A DNA stretch of 64,000 bases from Chitinophaga pinensis (GTDB lineage Bacteria; Bacteroidota; Bacteroidia; UKL13-3), in assembly GCA_945860865.1 (NCBI GenBank), contig CAMARW010000009.1, positions 1-64,000 on the forward strand. The letters run 5' to 3'. Numbering within the stretch: position 1 is the first letter of the stretch; every line of letters starts with the position of its first letter. A program made the translations under genes and the position numbers. Positions 8,254 through 17,462 of this stretch are shown here, piece after piece. The notes under the pieces are model-generated. The model searched no databases and had not been told where the DNA came from. It saw only the letters and a program-made list of their open reading frames with translations.

Positions 8254-9801
8254 TTACAAATCAAATTTTATTCCTTGTGCCAATGGCAATTCCTTGCCAT
8301 AGTTAATGGTGTTTGTTTGTCGGCGCATATACACTTTCCAAGCATCAGAGCCGCTCTCTCTGCCGCCGCCTGTTTCTTTTTCGCCACCAAATGCGCCTCC
8401 AATTTCGGCTCCACTCGTTCCAATATTTACGTTTGCAATGCCGCAATCGCTACCCCAAGCACTTAAAAATTGCTCTGCTTCCAATAAATTATTGGTAAAG
8501 ATGCTCGAGCTTAAGCCTTGTTTTACGCCATTTTGCATAGCAATAGCTTCTTCTAAGTGAGTGTATTTTAGTAAATATAAAATGGGTGCAAAGGTTTCGG
8601 TTTGAACCGAATGATAATGGTTTTGGGCTTCGCAAATAGTTGGCTTAACATAACAGCCACTTTCGTAGCCATCACCTTGTAAAACCTCGTTTCCAACCAA
8701 TACTTTACCACCTTCTGCTTGTACATTTTTGATGGCATTTAAATATGCATTAACTGCATCTGTATCTATTAATGGTCCAACCAAATTGCCCGTAAGCGGG
8801 TTCCCAATACTTAATTGTCCGTATGCTTTTACCAATTTTTCTTTTACCGTTTCGTATAAACTTTCGTGTATAATTAACCTTCGGGTAGTGGTGCATCTTT
8901 GTCCGGCTGTGCCCACTGCGCCAAATAAAACACCCACCATAGCTAAATCTAAGTTGGCATTTTCAGTTAAAATAATGGCATTGTTTCCACCAAGTTCTAG
9001 TAAAGCTTTACCAAATCTTTGGGCTAGGGCCGAACCAACTGCTCTGCCCATTCTAGTAGAACCTGTGGCAGATACGAGCGGAATTCTCTCATCATTACTC
9101 ATCCACTCACCTACCTTGTAATCTCCATTTACCAAGCAAAATATTCCTTCGGGTAAATTATTTTCTTTTAAAATCTGTGCCATTAGATTCTGGCAAGCCA
9201 CGGCAGAGAGTGGTGTTTTTTCGGAAGGTTTCCAAACGCAAACGTTGCCACACACGGCTGCTAATGCACTGTTCCAGCTCCAAACTGCTACCGGGAAATT
9301 AAAGGCCGAAATAACCCCTACAACGCCAAGTGGATGGTATTGCTCGTACATTCTGTGATTGGGTCTTTCGCTGTGCATAGTTAAACCATGCAATTGCCTG
9401 CTTAAACCCACTGCAAAATCGCAGATATCAATCATTTCTTGCACTTCGCCCAGTCCTTCTTGTAAGCTTTTACCCATTTCGTAACTTACTAATTGTCCCA
9501 AAGCATCTTTGTGTTGGCGCAGTAAGTTTCCGTATTGTCTAATAATTTCGCCACGTTTTGGGGCTGGCATGGTGCGCCAAATTTTAAAAGCAGCCTCAGC
9601 GGTTTCTATTACCTGTTTATATTCTGCTTCAGTGGTAAAAGCAATTTTACCAATTAACTTTCCATCTACCGGAGAAATAATTTCTTTGGTTTGTGCCTCG
9701 GGTACGGCAAAATGATTTTGCCCTGTAGAAGTACCAGGATTGATGGCCTCTAAGCCCAATTCCTTTAAAAAGTTGGTAGAGAAACTAGCAGTATTTTGCA
9801 T
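8254..9801 (-). CDS. ALDH7-type aldehyde dehydrogenase (probable 2-aminoadipate 6-semialdehyde dehydrogenase)
   Basis: The 515-residue NAD(P)-dependent dehydrogenase has the ALDH general base in LLELGGNN (Glu269) and the nucleophile in GQRCTT (Cys303). The NFPVAVWSWN and ATGSTRMGR segments and the GGNNAI/GTAGQRCTTTRR wording are those of the antiquitin (ALDH7) family, which oxidises aminoadipate semialdehyde in lysine breakdown. A saccharopine dehydrogenase-like gene lies at the right edge of the window, consistent with that pathway. It is first in a run with the DUF3108 and carotenoid genes. A TAATTTTG box (9831-9838) lies 29 bases before the ATG. Confidence 0.88.
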   Translation of the reverse strand: MQNTASFSTNFLKELGLEAINPGTSTGQNHFAVPEAQTKEIISPVDGKLIGKIAFTTEAEYKQVIETAEAAFKIWRTMPAPKRGEIIRQYGNLLRQHKDALGQLVSYEMGKSLQEGLGEVQEMIDICDFAVGLSRQLHGLTMHSERPNHRMYEQYHPLGVVGVISAFNFPVAVWSWNSALAAVCGNVCVWKPSEKTPLSAVACQNLMAQILKENNLPEGIFCLVNGDYKVGEWMSNDERIPLVSATGSTRMGRAVGSALAQRFGKALLELGGNNAIILTENANLDLAMVGVLFGAVGTAGQRCTTTRRLIIHESLYETVKEKLVKAYGQLSIGNPLTGNLVGPLIDTDAVNAYLNAIKNVQAEGGKVLVGNEVLQGDGYESGCYVKPTICEAQNHYHSVQTETFAPILYLLKYTHLEEAIAMQNGVKQGLSSSIFTNNLLEAEQFLSAWGSDCGIANVNIGTSGAEIGGAFGGEKETGGGRESGSDAWKVYMRRQTNTINYGKELPLAQGIKFDL

Positions 9802-9862
9802 AAATATTTGTTTTAAATTTTAAATCGGTTCAAAATTACGAAAAAATGCTGGCCTAATGGCC

Positions 9863-12800
9863 TTATAATTTCAGGTTTCTTATCATGCCAATTGGGTTTA
9901 CTTTGTTTAAATGAATGGTAAAACTAATTCTTTTTAACATCGTATCGAAACCATTGTTTTCCCAATAACCAGCTACATCTGAGCTGTAAAATAGGGGCAC
10001 ATGCATGGTTGCTACATCTCTAATAATATCTATATAAATACCTCCATTTAATGAAAGTTGCATTTTAGCATCTATTGTTCCTATGATACCTTTGTCACTG
10101 TTTAAAGGTCCTGAAGGCATTTGCCAATAAATAAAATCCGAATAAATTCCAATAGGAATAGGAATAGGAGCAGGGTATGTAAAATTTAAAGCGCTTAAAA
10201 ATGTGTTAGTTGATCCAATAGATGCGAAATTTCTAAAGCCTGCCTCACCCAATAAAACCTGATTTACAAAAGCATTTCCAATGCCAGATACATTTTGATT
10301 GTTATTAAAAAGTGACCGGCCAATCATGGCCTCGTCATACAAATAATCAAAATTACCTGTTCTACCTCCTGCCTGGAAAGATGCCCGTTCATTAAATAAG
10401 CTTATTTTGGCAGATGATTCTTCACTTTGTACAAATAGAAAGGCTCCTACAAATAAACGAACCGAAGCCAAAGACTTATGTTTACTAGTCTTAAATTGTT
10501 GCACAAACTCGGCACTTAGTTTATTCATATTTGCGTGATGTAAACCCTTTTGAAAATTAATTTTGGCTTGAGCAGGATATAATGCATTGGGGTTTTTGTA
10601 CTCATAGGTAGCTGTGGCAATGCCGTAATAATCGCGCAGAAATTTATAGGCAAATCCTCTATCAGCTGCTTGCTCGTTAATCATTACAAATCTCAATTCT
10701 ATTGCTTGTTCTATACCGCTTCTGGGTTTTTTAGGCTGGAGGTTAAAGCGTATAAAAGGAGCAAGTTTTTCGTAACTGATATTACCGTTATAATTAGCTA
10801 ACCCAGAATCGGCAAAATAGGCATGTATGCTTGGGTCTCCAGAATTAAAAAACACTCCCTGACTTGCAAACCTGGCCGATTTAAATCCTAATTGAATACT
10901 TTTTATTTTACCTAATGTGTAGAAATTATGCCAGTATTGGGCATAACCGTTTAGGTCTTTTGTTTCAAAACTGTAAACGGGCATAAACACAAATTCGTTT
11001 TTCTTTTGCGGAATTAAACTGTTGTAAAAGGCTAAACCCAACATAGAACGGTTGCTGTAATTAAACGCATAAACTGGCGACCAAAATATTTGTTTGGCAT
11101 TACTGGTTTCTAGGTTAAACAATGGTTGAAACTTAAGTCTGGCGCAACTTTCACAATTTCCGCGCACCGCTTTGGCATTGTTTTGCGGGTATAAATCTAT
11201 AGTTTGTTTCTCTCCATCAATGGTATAAACCAAGTTTTTTGATTCATTGCTTGCCGGAAATTGCAATGTCGCCACACTAAATGTTTTTTTACCTGTAAAT
11301 CCGGGTACCCATCGTGTGCTTATTATGGTATCGTTTTGTATTTGCGAAATGGCTACAGGTGTAACTAAATTTCCTTTGTTTTTGAGGGTAATTTCTTGGC
11401 TATTTACCTTGGTCATTTTATAGTCCATTTTTTGGGTGGAGCCTAAAACATCTTTAAAAAACCAATCCAGATTTTCACCGGTAAAAGTTTGGGCATGGTC
11501 TATAAAATCTTGCGGGAGGGGGTGTTTAAATTTCCAATTCTCAAAATAGGCTTGCATCATTTTATCAAATTTAGGCTTACCCAAGTAGCTGGCTAAATAA
11601 TGGAAAGAAAGTGGGTTTTTTGCGTAAAGAATTGCGCCATAATTATTATCTGTATAGGCATCTGAGTGCAGGTTTCCAGCTTGGTCTGCATTGCGCCTAG
11701 AGCTGTATTTAAACAAGAAATTTGTTTGGTCTAAATTTGTTAATTGTGCTATAACATTTGATTTTCGTTTGGTAACTTTAGTGGTGTCATTTTCTTTTCT
11801 ATTGCGTTCTTCGTAATAGGTGTTTAAGCTCTCATCCATCCAAGGATGATCTCTTTCGTTGCTGGCAATTATGCCATAAAACCAGTTGTGACCTAGCTCG
11901 TGCACAATGGTTGTTTTATCGTTTGAGCCGCAGTTGGTTATGGTTGGATATTCCATGCCTGCCCCCGCTACCAAAGGAGTTATCACTACTTGAGCAATGC
12001 TGTAAGGGTAGTTTCCCACTTTTTCTGAGTAAAATTGAACACCCTCGTTGATGTATGCGATGCCCTTTGGCATGGTATCACCTTCTGTTGGTTTTGCAAA
12101 TAGCCAGGTATCAACTATTTTACCATTGTTTAATTTTACAGAACTGTTAGAAACGCCAAAGAGCTCACTTCCAAACCAGGCAAAATCGTGCACAGAGTCT
12201 TGGATAAATCTTACTGTTTTTCTGGCTTCTGTGGCAGGGTGTTCTGCTTTGGGATTTTTGGCTCGGGCAAGCCACCAATTTTTCTCTTCTTCGTTTTGAA
12301 CCAAGCCAGTTGCCGCTACTAAAAAGTTTTTAGGAACATTAATACTCACATCAAATTTTCCAAATTCGCTATAAAATTCTCCTTGGTTTAAATAAGGCAT
12401 GGGGTTCCATCCGTTTACATCATAAACTGCTGGTTTGGGGTACCATTGTGTAATGCAATACACACTATCTTCATATCCTAATCTCGAAAACACCTTTGGA
12501 AGCTTCACAAAAAAGGGCGTACTAATGTTAATAGATTGTCCGCTTAATAAGGGTTCTGCCAATTTAATAACAGCAATGTCAATGTCTGACAGAAAGTGCC
12601 ATACAAGATTTTTCCCATTGGCTTTAAACTCCAATGAGTCTATATAACCGCGCTCTTCATCGCTGGCAAAATGGAAATTGGTGTTACCTTTTTCTAGTTC
12701 TTGTTTGGCGTAGGCTGTATTGCTGTTTTTATAACCGTTGGGCCACAGGTGAATAAATATTTCATAGAGTGTATCCGGACTATTATTTATATAATTTATA

Positions 12801-12964
12801 GTTTCAAATCCGTTTAAGGTATGGTTTAGGGTATTGAGCGAAACAGTAATTTGATAATTTACCCTTTGCTGCCAGTTTGCCTGCTTTTGGTTTTTTGGCA
12901 AAATTTGTGCGTGTAATTGCGATAAACATAGGGTTATCAATGATAGAGCGTATTTTATTTTCAT
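9863..12964 (-). CDS. M1-family metallopeptidase with C-terminal outer-membrane barrel-like domain
   Basis: The 1033-residue protein has a signal peptide (ALSLITLCLSQLHAQ), an M1 beta-saddle domain and a gluzincin catalytic site: HELGH at 355-359 and Glu378, with the exact 18-residue spacing. The exopeptidase motif GAMEN appears as GAGMEYP, so strict aminopeptidase specificity is doubtful. From about residue 620 the sequence turns into alternating aromatic/polar strands (PVYAFNYSNRSMLGLAFYN, FVFMPVYSFETKDLNGYAQYW) typical of an outer-membrane beta-barrel. I infer a peptidase tethered to the outer membrane. It is divergent from the TPR gene. Confidence 0.88.
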   Translation of the reverse strand: MKIKYALSLITLCLSQLHAQILPKNQKQANWQQRVNYQITVSLNTLNHTLNGFETINYINNSPDTLYEIFIHLWPNGYKNSNTAYAKQELEKGNTNFHFASDEERGYIDSLEFKANGKNLVWHFLSDIDIAVIKLAEPLLSGQSINISTPFFVKLPKVFSRLGYEDSVYCITQWYPKPAVYDVNGWNPMPYLNQGEFYSEFGKFDVSINVPKNFLVAATGLVQNEEEKNWWLARAKNPKAEHPATEARKTVRFIQDSVHDFAWFGSELFGVSNSSVKLNNGKIVDTWLFAKPTEGDTMPKGIAYINEGVQFYSEKVGNYPYSIAQVVITPLVAGAGMEYPTITNCGSNDKTTIVHELGHNWFYGIIASNERDHPWMDESLNTYYEERNRKENDTTKVTKRKSNVIAQLTNLDQTNFLFKYSSRRNADQAGNLHSDAYTDNNYGAILYAKNPLSFHYLASYLGKPKFDKMMQAYFENWKFKHPLPQDFIDHAQTFTGENLDWFFKDVLGSTQKMDYKMTKVNSQEITLKNKGNLVTPVAISQIQNDTIISTRWVPGFTGKKTFSVATLQFPASNESKNLVYTIDGEKQTIDLYPQNNAKAVRGNCESCARLKFQPLFNLETSNAKQIFWSPVYAFNYSNRSMLGLAFYNSLIPQKKNEFVFMPVYSFETKDLNGYAQYWHNFYTLGKIKSIQLGFKSARFASQGVFFNSGDPSIHAYFADSGLANYNGNISYEKLAPFIRFNLQPKKPRSGIEQAIELRFVMINEQAADRGFAYKFLRDYYGIATATYEYKNPNALYPAQAKINFQKGLHHANMNKLSAEFVQQFKTSKHKSLASVRLFVGAFLFVQSEESSAKISLFNERASFQAGGRTGNFDYLYDEAMIGRSLFNNNQNVSGIGNAFVNQVLLGEAGFRNFASIGSTNTFLSALNFTYPAPIPIPIGIYSDFIYWQMPSGPLNSDKGIIGTIDAKMQLSLNGGIYIDIIRDVATMHVPLFYSSDVAGYWENNGFDTMLKRISFTIHLNKVNPIGMIRNLKL

Positions 12965-13074
12965 ATTATGAACAGGTGTTTATTGGAATGTTCAAAGATT
13001 TAAAAAATAAATGAGCTTTTTTTGTTTTAATGCTGAGTAGAAGAAATTAAATTTGAGCGTAAATTAAACTGCGT

Positions 13075-14481
13075 ATGGACGGCAATGATTTTTTAGGGGA
13101 GGATGTGAGCAGCAATGTGCAGCGTTATGAGAAAATGATTCGGAATAAAACCCAAGATTATTTTGATGCTGATGCTTTAGAGGGGATTATAGATTATTAC
13201 ATTCAACATGGTAAATACAAAAGAGCCATGGATGCAATAGCTTATGGGCAAGAACTATATGCCACCCATGTTAATTTTTGGGTAAAGTTGGCGGAGGTAT
13301 ATGTGTTGCAAGAAAAGTATGATTTGGCTCAGGCCGAATTGGATAAAGCTGAATTATATGAGCCATTTAACCCCGATTTGTTTTTATTAAAAGGGGAGGT
13401 AAATCTGCATTTGGGTTTGCTAGAAGATGCGAGCTTTTATTTTGAGCGCGCTTTAATGCATACGGATGAGCGTTTAGATATGCTCTTTGAGATTGCCTAT
13501 GTTTATGATGATTGCGATTTATTTTTATTGGCAGCCAAATATTTTAATTTGATTATTAACGAAGAGCCTGCGCTAGAACAAGCGTATTATGAGTTGGCTC
13601 ATTGCTACGATATGGTGCAGCAATATGAGGATGCTTTGGCCTGTTTAAATAAGTTGATTGATATAGACCCATACAATGTAGGTGCTTGGTACAACTTAGG
13701 AATCATTCATGGGAAAATGAACAATCATTTAGAGGCAATTAGTGCTTTTGATTTTTGCTTAGCCATTGAGGAAGATTATTCTATTGCCCGCTTTAATAGA
13801 GCCAATGCCATGGTTGAATTAGATAAATTTGAAGAGGCCATCTCAGAATATTTAGAAGTTATTAGGATTGAAGGAGGGGATAGCATTAGTTTTTGTAATT
13901 TGGCCGGTTGTTATGAAAGAACTGGATTTTTAGACCTAGCAAGAGAAAATTACACCAAAGCAGCTAAAATTAATCCTAATTTAGCAGAGGCTTGGTTTGG
14001 CATTGGCATTACTTATCACAAAGAAGGGGATTATATAAATGCTGTAGTTTTCTTTAAGCGTGCTGTTTTGCTTGAACCTGATAATGCAGAATTTTTGCTG
14101 GTTTTGGCAGAAAGTGAATACGAATTAGGAGCCTTTAATGAATCTGAAACACTTTACAAAAGGCTGTTAGAAGTTGATCCCGGCATGATGGAGGTTTATA
14201 TGGATTATAGCTTTTTGCTTTTTAAACTCAACCGTTTACCTGAAGCCATAGAACTTGTGAAAACTGCTTTGTCCTATGATAATGATTGTCACCAATACCA
14301 TTATAGAATGGTTGTTTTTTTATATGCAGCTGCTAAACAACAAGAAGCTTTGTTGCACTTAGAAAAAGGTTTGCAAATTCATTTTTTAGATTATTTTTTA
14401 ATGTTTGAAATTGCGCCAGAACTCCGCAATGTACCCGCTATTATGTCCTTAATTGATAGCCATAGAGCTGATTTAATTTAG
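13075..14481 (+). CDS. Tetratricopeptide repeat protein
   Basis: The 468-residue protein has no signal peptide and consists almost entirely of TPR helices, about eleven repeats, each with the W/L-G-Y-A-F-A-P pattern (for example AWYNLGIIHGKMNNHLEAISAFDFCLAIEED and AWFGIGITYHKEGDYINAVVFFKRAVLLEPD regions). TPR arrays bind partner proteins; none can be named. It ends 88 bases before the phosphosulfolactate synthase gene, which seems to have its own promoter. A TAAATTTG box at 13048-13055 lies 19 bases before the ATG, with TTTG 23 bases further upstream. Confidence 0.88.
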   Translation: MDGNDFLGEDVSSNVQRYEKMIRNKTQDYFDADALEGIIDYYIQHGKYKRAMDAIAYGQELYATHVNFWVKLAEVYVLQEKYDLAQAELDKAELYEPFNPDLFLLKGEVNLHLGLLEDASFYFERALMHTDERLDMLFEIAYVYDDCDLFLLAAKYFNLIINEEPALEQAYYELAHCYDMVQQYEDALACLNKLIDIDPYNVGAWYNLGIIHGKMNNHLEAISAFDFCLAIEEDYSIARFNRANAMVELDKFEEAISEYLEVIRIEGGDSISFCNLAGCYERTGFLDLARENYTKAAKINPNLAEAWFGIGITYHKEGDYINAVVFFKRAVLLEPDNAEFLLVLAESEYELGAFNESETLYKRLLEVDPGMMEVYMDYSFLLFKLNRLPEAIELVKTALSYDNDCHQYHYRMVVFLYAAAKQQEALLHLEKGLQIHFLDYFLMFEIAPELRNVPAIMSLIDSHRADLI

Positions 14482-14491
14482 CATTTAAATT

Positions 14492-14524
14492 TTTGTTGTT
14501 TTATTGCGCTAAATAATAACTTTG
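14492..14524 (+). promoter_or_regulatory. Promoter for the phosphosulfolactate synthase operon
   Basis: An exact -7 box TAACTTTG (14517-14524) is preceded by overlapping TTTG/TTG elements giving spacers of 21 or 18 bases. The leader to the ATG at 14570 would be about 40 bases. The match to TAnnTTTG is perfect; the -33 spacing is slightly off the 19-base ideal. Confidence 0.55.
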
Positions 14525-14569
14525 TGGATGCAGAATATAAGTTTCTGAATAGCAAATACCCACTATTTT

Positions 14570-15361
14570 ATGAAAAATTTTAAATTGAAACATATACCAG
14601 AACGCCCACTTAAACCCAGAGATAAAGGTTTAACAATGGTGATGGATAAAGGCCTAAGTTTAAGAGAGGCGGAAGATATGATTTCTGTAAGCGGTGAATA
14701 TACAGACATCGTTAAATTGGGATTCGGAACTTCTTATGTAACACCTAGGCTAGAGGAAAAAATAAAAATGTACCAAAGCAATGGTATTATAGTATACTTT
14801 GGTGGTACTTTATTTGAGGCTTACATTGTTAGAAATCAGTTTGAGGATTATATAAAAGTGCTCGATAAAATGGGTATGCAACACGCTGAAATCTCAGATG
14901 GATCTATTGAATTACCCCATGATTTAAAACTTGAATATATACAAAAACTAAGCAAGTATGTTACGGTTTTAAGTGAAGTTGGAAGTAAAGATGTAGAGAA
15001 AATTATTCCGCCATACCAATGGATAGAATTGATGGAAGCTGAACTAAATGCAGGTGCGTGGAAGGTAATAGCAGAAGCAAGAGAGGCCGGCAATGTAGGT
15101 GTTTATCGCAGCAGTGGGGAAGTGCGAGAGGGTTTGGTTCAAGAAATTTTAACCAAAATTCCAGAGGAAAAAATAATATGGGAAGCCCCACAAAAAGCAC
15201 AACAAACCTATTTCATTAAATTAGTTGGTGCCAATGTTAATTTAGGAAATATTGCTTCTAATGACGTTATTCCATTAGAAACTTTACGATTGGGTTTACG
15301 TAGCGATACCTTTACTTTTTTCTTAGGAAAAGGAAGTAAATACCTTACCAAGAAAAAGTAA
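14570..15361 (+). CDS. Phosphosulfolactate synthase family protein (ComA-like)
   Basis: The 263-residue protein matches the ComA TIM-barrel family along its length: KPRDKGLTMVMDKGL, YTDIVKLGFGTS, YFGGTLFEAY, EISDGSIELP, VLSEVGSKD, EAREAGNVGVYRSSGEVR and IIWEAPQKAQQTYFI. The known enzyme adds sulfite to phosphoenolpyruvate to make (2R)-phosphosulfolactate, first in methanogens for coenzyme M. This organism is not expected to make coenzyme M; sulfonolipid (capnine) precursors or another sulfonate are the likely use, which is inference. It leads a compact plus-strand operon with a YqeY-like and a LOG gene. Confidence 0.88.
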   Translation: MKNFKLKHIPERPLKPRDKGLTMVMDKGLSLREAEDMISVSGEYTDIVKLGFGTSYVTPRLEEKIKMYQSNGIIVYFGGTLFEAYIVRNQFEDYIKVLDKMGMQHAEISDGSIELPHDLKLEYIQKLSKYVTVLSEVGSKDVEKIIPPYQWIELMEAELNAGAWKVIAEAREAGNVGVYRSSGEVREGLVQEILTKIPEEKIIWEAPQKAQQTYFIKLVGANVNLGNIASNDVIPLETLRLGLRSDTFTFFLGKGSKYLTKKK

Positions 15362-15390
15362 TATTTTTTTAAATTTAAATACACAATAGC

Positions 15391-15840
15391 ATGACTTTAC
15401 AAGAACAAATAAATGCAGATGTAATAGTTGCCATGAAGGCCAAAGAAGAAATAAGTTTAAGGGCCTTAAGAAGTTTAAAATCGGCTCTTTTATTAGCAGC
15501 TAGTGAGCCAGGCGCTAACGGTGTGGTAACGGATGATGCCGCACTCAAAATTTTTCAGAAATTAGCTAAACAACGCAAAGAATCTCTAGATATCTATGTG
15601 CAAAATAATAGAGAAGACCTTGCGCAAGTAGAGCGCGATGAATTGGCTGTTATAGAGAAATATTTACCTAAACAATTGAGCGAAATAGAAATTAAAAACA
15701 TTTTGCAAGAACTGGTTACTAATGCTGGAGCAACTACTTCGGCAGATTTTGGGAAAGTAATGCCGTTAGCCATGAAAGCATTAGCTGGTAAGGCAGATGG
15801 CAAAATTATATCTTCTGTTTTAAAAGAAATTTTAAGCTAA
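15391..15840 (+). CDS. GatB/YqeY domain protein
   Basis: The 149-residue protein is a stand-alone YqeY: helical, with SLRALRSLKSALLLA, KQRKESLDIY, and the C-terminal tail ATTSADFGKVMPLAMKALAGKADGKIIS that resembles the tRNA-binding tail of GatB. The function is not settled; a link to tRNA-dependent amidation is proposed from domain similarity. It lies 29 bases after the ComA-like gene and 57 before the LOG gene, so probably shares their transcript. Confidence 0.92.
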   Translation: MTLQEQINADVIVAMKAKEEISLRALRSLKSALLLAASEPGANGVVTDDAALKIFQKLAKQRKESLDIYVQNNREDLAQVERDELAVIEKYLPKQLSEIEIKNILQELVTNAGATTSADFGKVMPLAMKALAGKADGKIISSVLKEILS

Positions 15841-15897
15841 AACGTCTTTATTTTATATTAATTCCGTTCTTGTGGTGTTTTTTAATTACATTATAGC

Positions 15898-16614
15898 ATG
15901 ACAGATAATAACGAAGATGAAAGAATAAAAAAGGCTTTTCAAAGAAAAGACTGGCCAGAAATAAAGGAGAGTGATAGCTGGGCTACCTTCAAAATTATGG
16001 CTGAGTTTGTGGAGGGTTTCGAGAAGATGAGCAAAATCGGTCCTTGTGTTTCCATCTTTGGTTCAGCCAGAACCCAAGCGGATAGCCCGTACTACCTGCT
16101 CTCTGAAGAAATTGCACGTAAACTGGTACATGCTGGTTTTGGTGTTATAACAGGTGGCGGACCAGGTATTATGGAGGCTGGAAATAAGGGGGCATTTGAG
16201 GCAGGTGGCAAATCTGTTGGACTAGGAATTGTGCTGCCTTTTGAGCATTTTTTTAATAAATATGTAGACCGCGATAAAAACATCAACTTTGATTACTTTT
16301 TTGTGCGCAAAGTGATGTTTGTAAAATATGCCCAAGGTTTTATTGCTATGCCTGGTGGGTTTGGTACTTTAGACGAATTGTTTGAATCGTTAACGCTTAT
16401 ACAAACACATAAGGTTGCTCAATTTCCGGTAGTTTTGGTAGGCACCGAATTTTGGGGGGGATTAATTGATTGGATTAGAACCGTTATGTTGGAAAAAGAA
16501 AAGAATATCAGCGCTGAGGATATGTTTCTTTTTAAATTAGTAGATACGGCTGAAGATGCAGTTAATTATATATTAGATTATTATGCAGAAATGAGCATTA
16601 AACCCAATTTCTAA
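15898..16614 (+). CDS. LOG-family protein (TIGR00730; putative nucleoside-5'-monophosphate phosphoribohydrolase)
   Basis: The 238-residue Rossmann-like protein has GSARTQ, the phosphate-binding loop GGGPGIMEAGNKGA and the signature PGGFGTLDELFE. Characterised LOG proteins hydrolyse N6-modified AMP to the free base and ribose 5-phosphate; many bacterial members act on plain AMP or similar. The Arg-x-Lys of the signature region is present as VRKVMFVK. It is the last gene of the comA-like operon and converges, with six bases between, on the minus-strand CxxCH protein gene. Confidence 0.92.
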   Translation: MTDNNEDERIKKAFQRKDWPEIKESDSWATFKIMAEFVEGFEKMSKIGPCVSIFGSARTQADSPYYLLSEEIARKLVHAGFGVITGGGPGIMEAGNKGAFEAGGKSVGLGIVLPFEHFFNKYVDRDKNINFDYFFVRKVMFVKYAQGFIAMPGGFGTLDELFESLTLIQTHKVAQFPVVLVGTEFWGGLIDWIRTVMLEKEKNISAEDMFLFKLVDTAEDAVNYILDYYAEMSIKPNF

Positions 16615-16620
16615 AAGCAT

Positions 16621-17424
16621 TTAAAATTGAATGATTTTGTTGCTCCAACATTCATTTTCAGTTTCAATAGTTAACAATTTAATTCCGCGTATTGGCTGCA
16701 ATAACTGTAATAGATAAATACCTTCTGTTTCTGTATTTAGCATTATTGACTCTAATTGTCCATGCATATTTATTACTTTTACTGTTTTAATGGGTACAGG
16801 TGTATGCAATTGCCAACCCAAAGCTGTTTGATAGACTTTTAATGCTTCTTTATTATTAGCTTTAACCCATGTTGATGAACTTGAATTAAGGACTAATGAA
16901 TCTACGTATACTTTATCGCCACGTGATTCTTGGTCGTTATTGCCCATTACTGCAGCGGCATATAATACAATTATGTTTTTTTCTGGTTGGCTGGGTGCTT
17001 TCCATTTAAATTTCCAATATTTTAAATTATTACCATTATTTCCCGCTGTATTATGGGTAACATAATCTGAAATAAGTACGCCAGAATCTCCAGCTGTTAA
17101 GAAGTTTCCTGCATCGTTAAATTCAATTCCACGGTAACGGGCGTTGAGGGCAAATCCAAACTTAACAATCCCCGGGTGTGTGCTTATCACCTCAATATCA
17201 TAGGTGCTGTTTGGTGTAAAATAAGTACTTGTATCTTCACCATTTACTAAAATATTGATTGATCCTATGCTGTCTGGATTGGTTTTTCCAATATGGCAAG
17301 AAGAACAATTACCTTCGCCGGGTGCGCCACTTAAATTGAAACCGGCTGTTGAGCTCGCATGTAAGGTATAAAAACCTGCCGCAAGTGCGGCTATAACAAA
17401 AAATATCCCTGTAATCTTTTTCAT
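16621..17424 (-). CDS. Choice-of-anchor V-type exported protein with one CxxCH motif and T9SS-like tail
   Basis: The 267-residue protein has a signal peptide (ITGIFFVIAALAAGFYTLHAS), then GAPGEGNCSSCHIG, a single CxxCH that could bind haem c, then a Reeler-like beta-sandwich region (STYDIEVISTHPGIVKFGFALNAR). The C-terminal 75 residues (VKVINMHGQLE... GIYLLQLL ... NKIIQF) resemble a worn type A T9SS sorting domain. Proteins of this layout are common in Bacteroidota and unexplained. Whether the CxxCH carries haem is not shown. It is a single gene between LOG and infB. Confidence 0.75.
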   Translation of the reverse strand: MKKITGIFFVIAALAAGFYTLHASSTAGFNLSGAPGEGNCSSCHIGKTNPDSIGSINILVNGEDTSTYFTPNSTYDIEVISTHPGIVKFGFALNARYRGIEFNDAGNFLTAGDSGVLISDYVTHNTAGNNGNNLKYWKFKWKAPSQPEKNIIVLYAAAVMGNNDQESRGDKVYVDSLVLNSSSSTWVKANNKEALKVYQTALGWQLHTPVPIKTVKVINMHGQLESIMLNTETEGIYLLQLLQPIRGIKLLTIETENECWSNKIIQF

Positions 17425-17462
17425 TACAGGGATAGACTAAATAAATACCTAAATGGTTGCTT

